DNA from: Psychrobacter immobilis
GTDB lineage: Bacteria; Pseudomonadota; Gammaproteobacteria; Pseudomonadales; Moraxellaceae
Direction of reading: 5' to 3'
DNA length: 64,000 nucleotides
Assembly: GCF_904846175.1 (NCBI RefSeq)
Contig: NZ_CAJGZM010000003.1
Coordinates: 186,001 to 250,000, forward strand
Shown: positions 62,069 through 64,000 of the stretch, one piece after another
How the letters are laid out: the number at the start of each line of letters is the position of its first letter
Numbering within the stretch: the first letter of the stretch is position 1
The notes under the pieces: model-generated
Seen by the model: the letters and a program-made list of their open reading frames with translations, nothing else
Database searches by the model: none
What the model was told of the DNA's origin: nothing
Translations under genes and position numbers: made by a program

Positions 62069-64000
62069 ATGTCATATAGCTCACTACCACTAACTTCTAA
62101 GTTATTTCAACTCACCTTTTTGACTTGTGCGCTAGCATTGGCAGGTTGTGGTGGTGGGGATGGTACCGACGTAATCGCACCTAAACCTGATTTGGGTGTA
62201 AATGTAGGTGGTAATGGCGATGGAGGACCGGTTATACCGGTCAGTGAAGTCAATATTACTGCCATTACTTTGTTAGATAGTAATGGAAAGCCAACACGTA
62301 TTGTTTCTACTTCTTCTGCAACTGCTAAAGTCACTGTCACAGATGCCAAAGGAAATGGACTAAGCGGAGCGCTAGTTACTTTTACTGGCTCAGGGGTTAA
62401 GTTCGGTACATCTAATGGTTCTGTTCTTACTAATGGCGATGGCATAGCAACTATTTCTTTAGTACCTTTATCTGTAGATGATACAGGCAGCTACAGTTTA
62501 TCTACTACAGCGAATTATAATGATATCAGTGCTACATCTGGACAGTATAACTACTCACTACAGCCAATAAGTATAGCATTAGTGAATCTGGCCTCTGGTG
62601 AAAGCACACTAGAGTCAGGTGCTTCTACTATTGTTACGCTTCAAACAAGAGATCTAGGAACTAATCAATTTCAAAATGACGTAACAGTTAATTTTTCTGC
62701 GACCTGCGGTTCCTTTGAAGCTGCTAGTGTAAGCTCATCTAATCAAGGTAATGTAAGCTCGACTTATAAAGCTATCGATAGTAATGGTAACTTATGTGAG
62801 GGTACACAAACGATTACTGCTTCGACAGCCAACAGTACCACCCCATCTCGTAGTATTACTGTTAATATCAGAGCAATTGCAGCAAGTTCTATTGTGTATA
62901 CTACAGATAAAGCGATTATATTAGGCGCTAAAGATAGTGGTTCATCGTCATCAGGTCAAATAGAGTTTACCGTCTATGCCAATGGTATTCCAGCATCGAA
63001 TCAACAAGTGGAGCTTAGTTTAGTAAAGTCTCCTAGTGATTTTAGATTCATATCGCAAAATAATCGCAATACTCAAACTATAAAGAGTGATGCTTCAGGA
63101 AAAGTAATTGTAAATCTATATCCAGGTAATATACCCGGACCTGTAGAAATAAGTGCAGCATTGAGTGCAAATAAAAACATTTTTGCTTTCACAAAAAATA
63201 TTGCCGTTGCCACTGGTAGACCTAGTCAAAGTGGTATTACCTTAGCATTAGGTAAAAATGTATTAGTAGATAATTTTATTGACTCTACTAATATCTCTGC
63301 TTATTTAACAGATCGTCAAGGAAACTTTGTTCCTGATGGTACTGTGGTGAGCTTTGTTGCTGAAGGGGGTACTATTAGTCCGAACTGTGCTACCTCGGGT
63401 GGAAATTGCTCAGTAACCTTTACGTCTCAAAACCCAAGACCTGCAAATGGTCGTGTTAGCGTTATTGCTTATGTAGAGGGAGACAAGGATTACTCTGATC
63501 TTAATGGAGATAATACTTATACTGTAGGGATAGATAAACTGCTAGATAACATTGGCGACTTCTTCCGTGACGACAATGAAGATCTTACATATAACCCAGG
63601 TGAGTTCGTCTATAAAAGAGGCGAATCTCCAAAAAGTGTCAAAGCAGCTGCTTGTGCGGCAAGTACATTATCTCAGCCCAATTTGCCAAACTTCGTAATG
63701 AAAGATAAAGTTGCGACTGAGTGTAACGATTCGTTAGCTACAGTAATACGTAAACAAGTTATTATGGGTCTTGCTAGTGATACGCCGACAATGACCAATT
63801 ATGGCTTTGATTCTGAGTCTGGAGTTATCTCTTTTGAGATATACGGTAACAGCATGAAAACACTTCCTATGCCTTCTGGTACTACTTTCAGTTTACAAAC
63901 AAAAGATAATACTGAGAATGAAATAACTTGTGAGCCTGAAATCTTTGATGGGAATCTTACTTTGCCTGGTGTAATGCCTTTGAGTCAAGTTAATGGTACT
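62069..64000 (+). CDS. Large lipoprotein with Ig-like (Big_1-type) repeats, 3' end cut by window edge
   Basis: A frame of 644 codons open to the right edge, which I translated directly. CGGAG lies seven bases before the ATG at 62069. Residues 1-27 are a lipoprotein signal (lipobox LAGC, Cys27) followed by a Gly/Asp-rich linker. At least three Ig-like modules of the intimin/invasin Big_1 type follow: ATAKVTVTDAKGNGLSGALVTFT (about residues 85-110), then STIVTLQTRDLGTNQFQNDVTVNFSA (about 190-215), and NISAYLTDRQGNFVPDGTVVSF (about 408-430). Paired Cys residues occur in several modules. The last 150 residues before the edge form a different region. It is probably a cell-surface protein. Codon use is more A/T-rich than the core genes. 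Confidence 0.85.
   Translation, partial: MSYSSLPLTSKLFQLTFLTCALALAGCGGGDGTDVIAPKPDLGVNVGGNGDGGPVIPVSEVNITAITLLDSNGKPTRIVSTSSATAKVTVTDAKGNGLSGALVTFTGSGVKFGTSNGSVLTNGDGIATISLVPLSVDDTGSYSLSTTANYNDISATSGQYNYSLQPISIALVNLASGESTLESGASTIVTLQTRDLGTNQFQNDVTVNFSATCGSFEAASVSSSNQGNVSSTYKAIDSNGNLCEGTQTITASTANSTTPSRSITVNIRAIAASSIVYTTDKAIILGAKDSGSSSSGQIEFTVYANGIPASNQQVELSLVKSPSDFRFISQNNRNTQTIKSDASGKVIVNLYPGNIPGPVEISAALSANKNIFAFTKNIAVATGRPSQSGITLALGKNVLVDNFIDSTNISAYLTDRQGNFVPDGTVVSFVAEGGTISPNCATSGGNCSVTFTSQNPRPANGRVSVIAYVEGDKDYSDLNGDNTYTVGIDKLLDNIGDFFRDDNEDLTYNPGEFVYKRGESPKSVKAAACAASTLSQPNLPNFVMKDKVATECNDSLATVIRKQVIMGLASDTPTMTNYGFDSESGVISFEIYGNSMKTLPMPSGTTFSLQTKDNTENEITCEPEIFDGNLTLPGVMPLSQVNGT

Noticed and set aside
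62107..62445. A 112-codon minus-strand frame
   Set aside because: Antisense to the start of the Ig-like lipoprotein, which has a signal peptide, lipobox and good ribosome site.
1..64000. tRNA, rRNA, tmRNA, RNase P or SRP RNA genes and CRISPR arrays
   Set aside because: I read the intergenic regions for T-loop, GGTTCGAATCC-type and known RNA signatures and for regularly spaced repeats, and found none. A covariance-model search would be decisive.

Overview
The window is a chromosomal segment of a gammaproteobacterium of the Moraxellaceae. Gene content, protein style, moderate GC with AT-rich spacers, and a SpoT with a degenerate synthetase domain point to Psychrobacter. The genus is an inference from recognition, not from a database search. 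I see no phage, insertion sequence, CRISPR array, rRNA or tRNA. Almost everything is core chromosome.

Layout. 1-9.9 kb: the 5' part of ribF (minus, running off the left edge), a GNAT acetyltransferase, a lipoprotein, murJ, an AT-rich orphan gene, ampD, a DUF4105 outer-membrane protein, an NAD-dependent epimerase-like protein and an orphan. 9.9-12.5 kb: pyrE, gshB and a DUF2147 protein. 12.6-22.6 kb: the distal division/cell-wall cluster murG-murC-ddl-ftsQ-ftsA-ftsZ-lpxC, then a convergent dciA-like gene. 22.7-31.4 kb: a CHAP-domain secreted protein, a DOMON-like protein, yhbY, divergent rlmE-ftsH-folP, sdhE with a YgfX-like partner, and a yidB-like gene. 31.5-35.6 kb: recA-recX and trmB, separated by about 1.1 kb of gene-free DNA with a DnaA-box pair next to an AT-rich tract. 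36-44 kb: a DUF2628 membrane protein, a Kef-type antiporter, a cation diffusion facilitator and priA. 44-48.4 kb: gmk, rpoZ, spoT and ridA on the minus strand. 48.8-61 kb: ispH, a hotdog thioesterase, catalase, htpG, a membrane C13 (legumain-like) peptidase, S-formylglutathione hydrolase, rpe and small orphan genes. 61-64 kb: ribosomal genes rpmB-rpmG (minus) and the start of a large Ig-like lipoprotein cut by the right edge.

How the genes work together. MurJ, MurG, MurC, Ddl, AmpD, FtsQ, FtsA, FtsZ and LpxC cover precursor synthesis, flipping, recycling, the Z-ring and the committed step of lipid A synthesis. RlmE, FtsH and HtpG form a stress and quality-control group. Sigma-32-like promoters are readable before htpG and, less certainly, before ftsH. 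RecA, RecX and PriA serve recombination and restart. Catalase, GshB and S-formylglutathione hydrolase serve peroxide, thiol and formaldehyde defence.

The most unusual signals are: an FtsA whose first phosphate-binding loop has lost its Asp-x-Gly signature; a SpoT that looks hydrolase-only; the DnaA-box/AT-rich element between recA and trmB; a 15-bp tandem repeat ending at the gmk start; a leader hairpin before rpmB; a 24-codon ORF before the catalase gene; and a 10-base intergenic word seen in six exact copies. No clear new multi-gene system (defence, secretion or biosynthetic) is visible.
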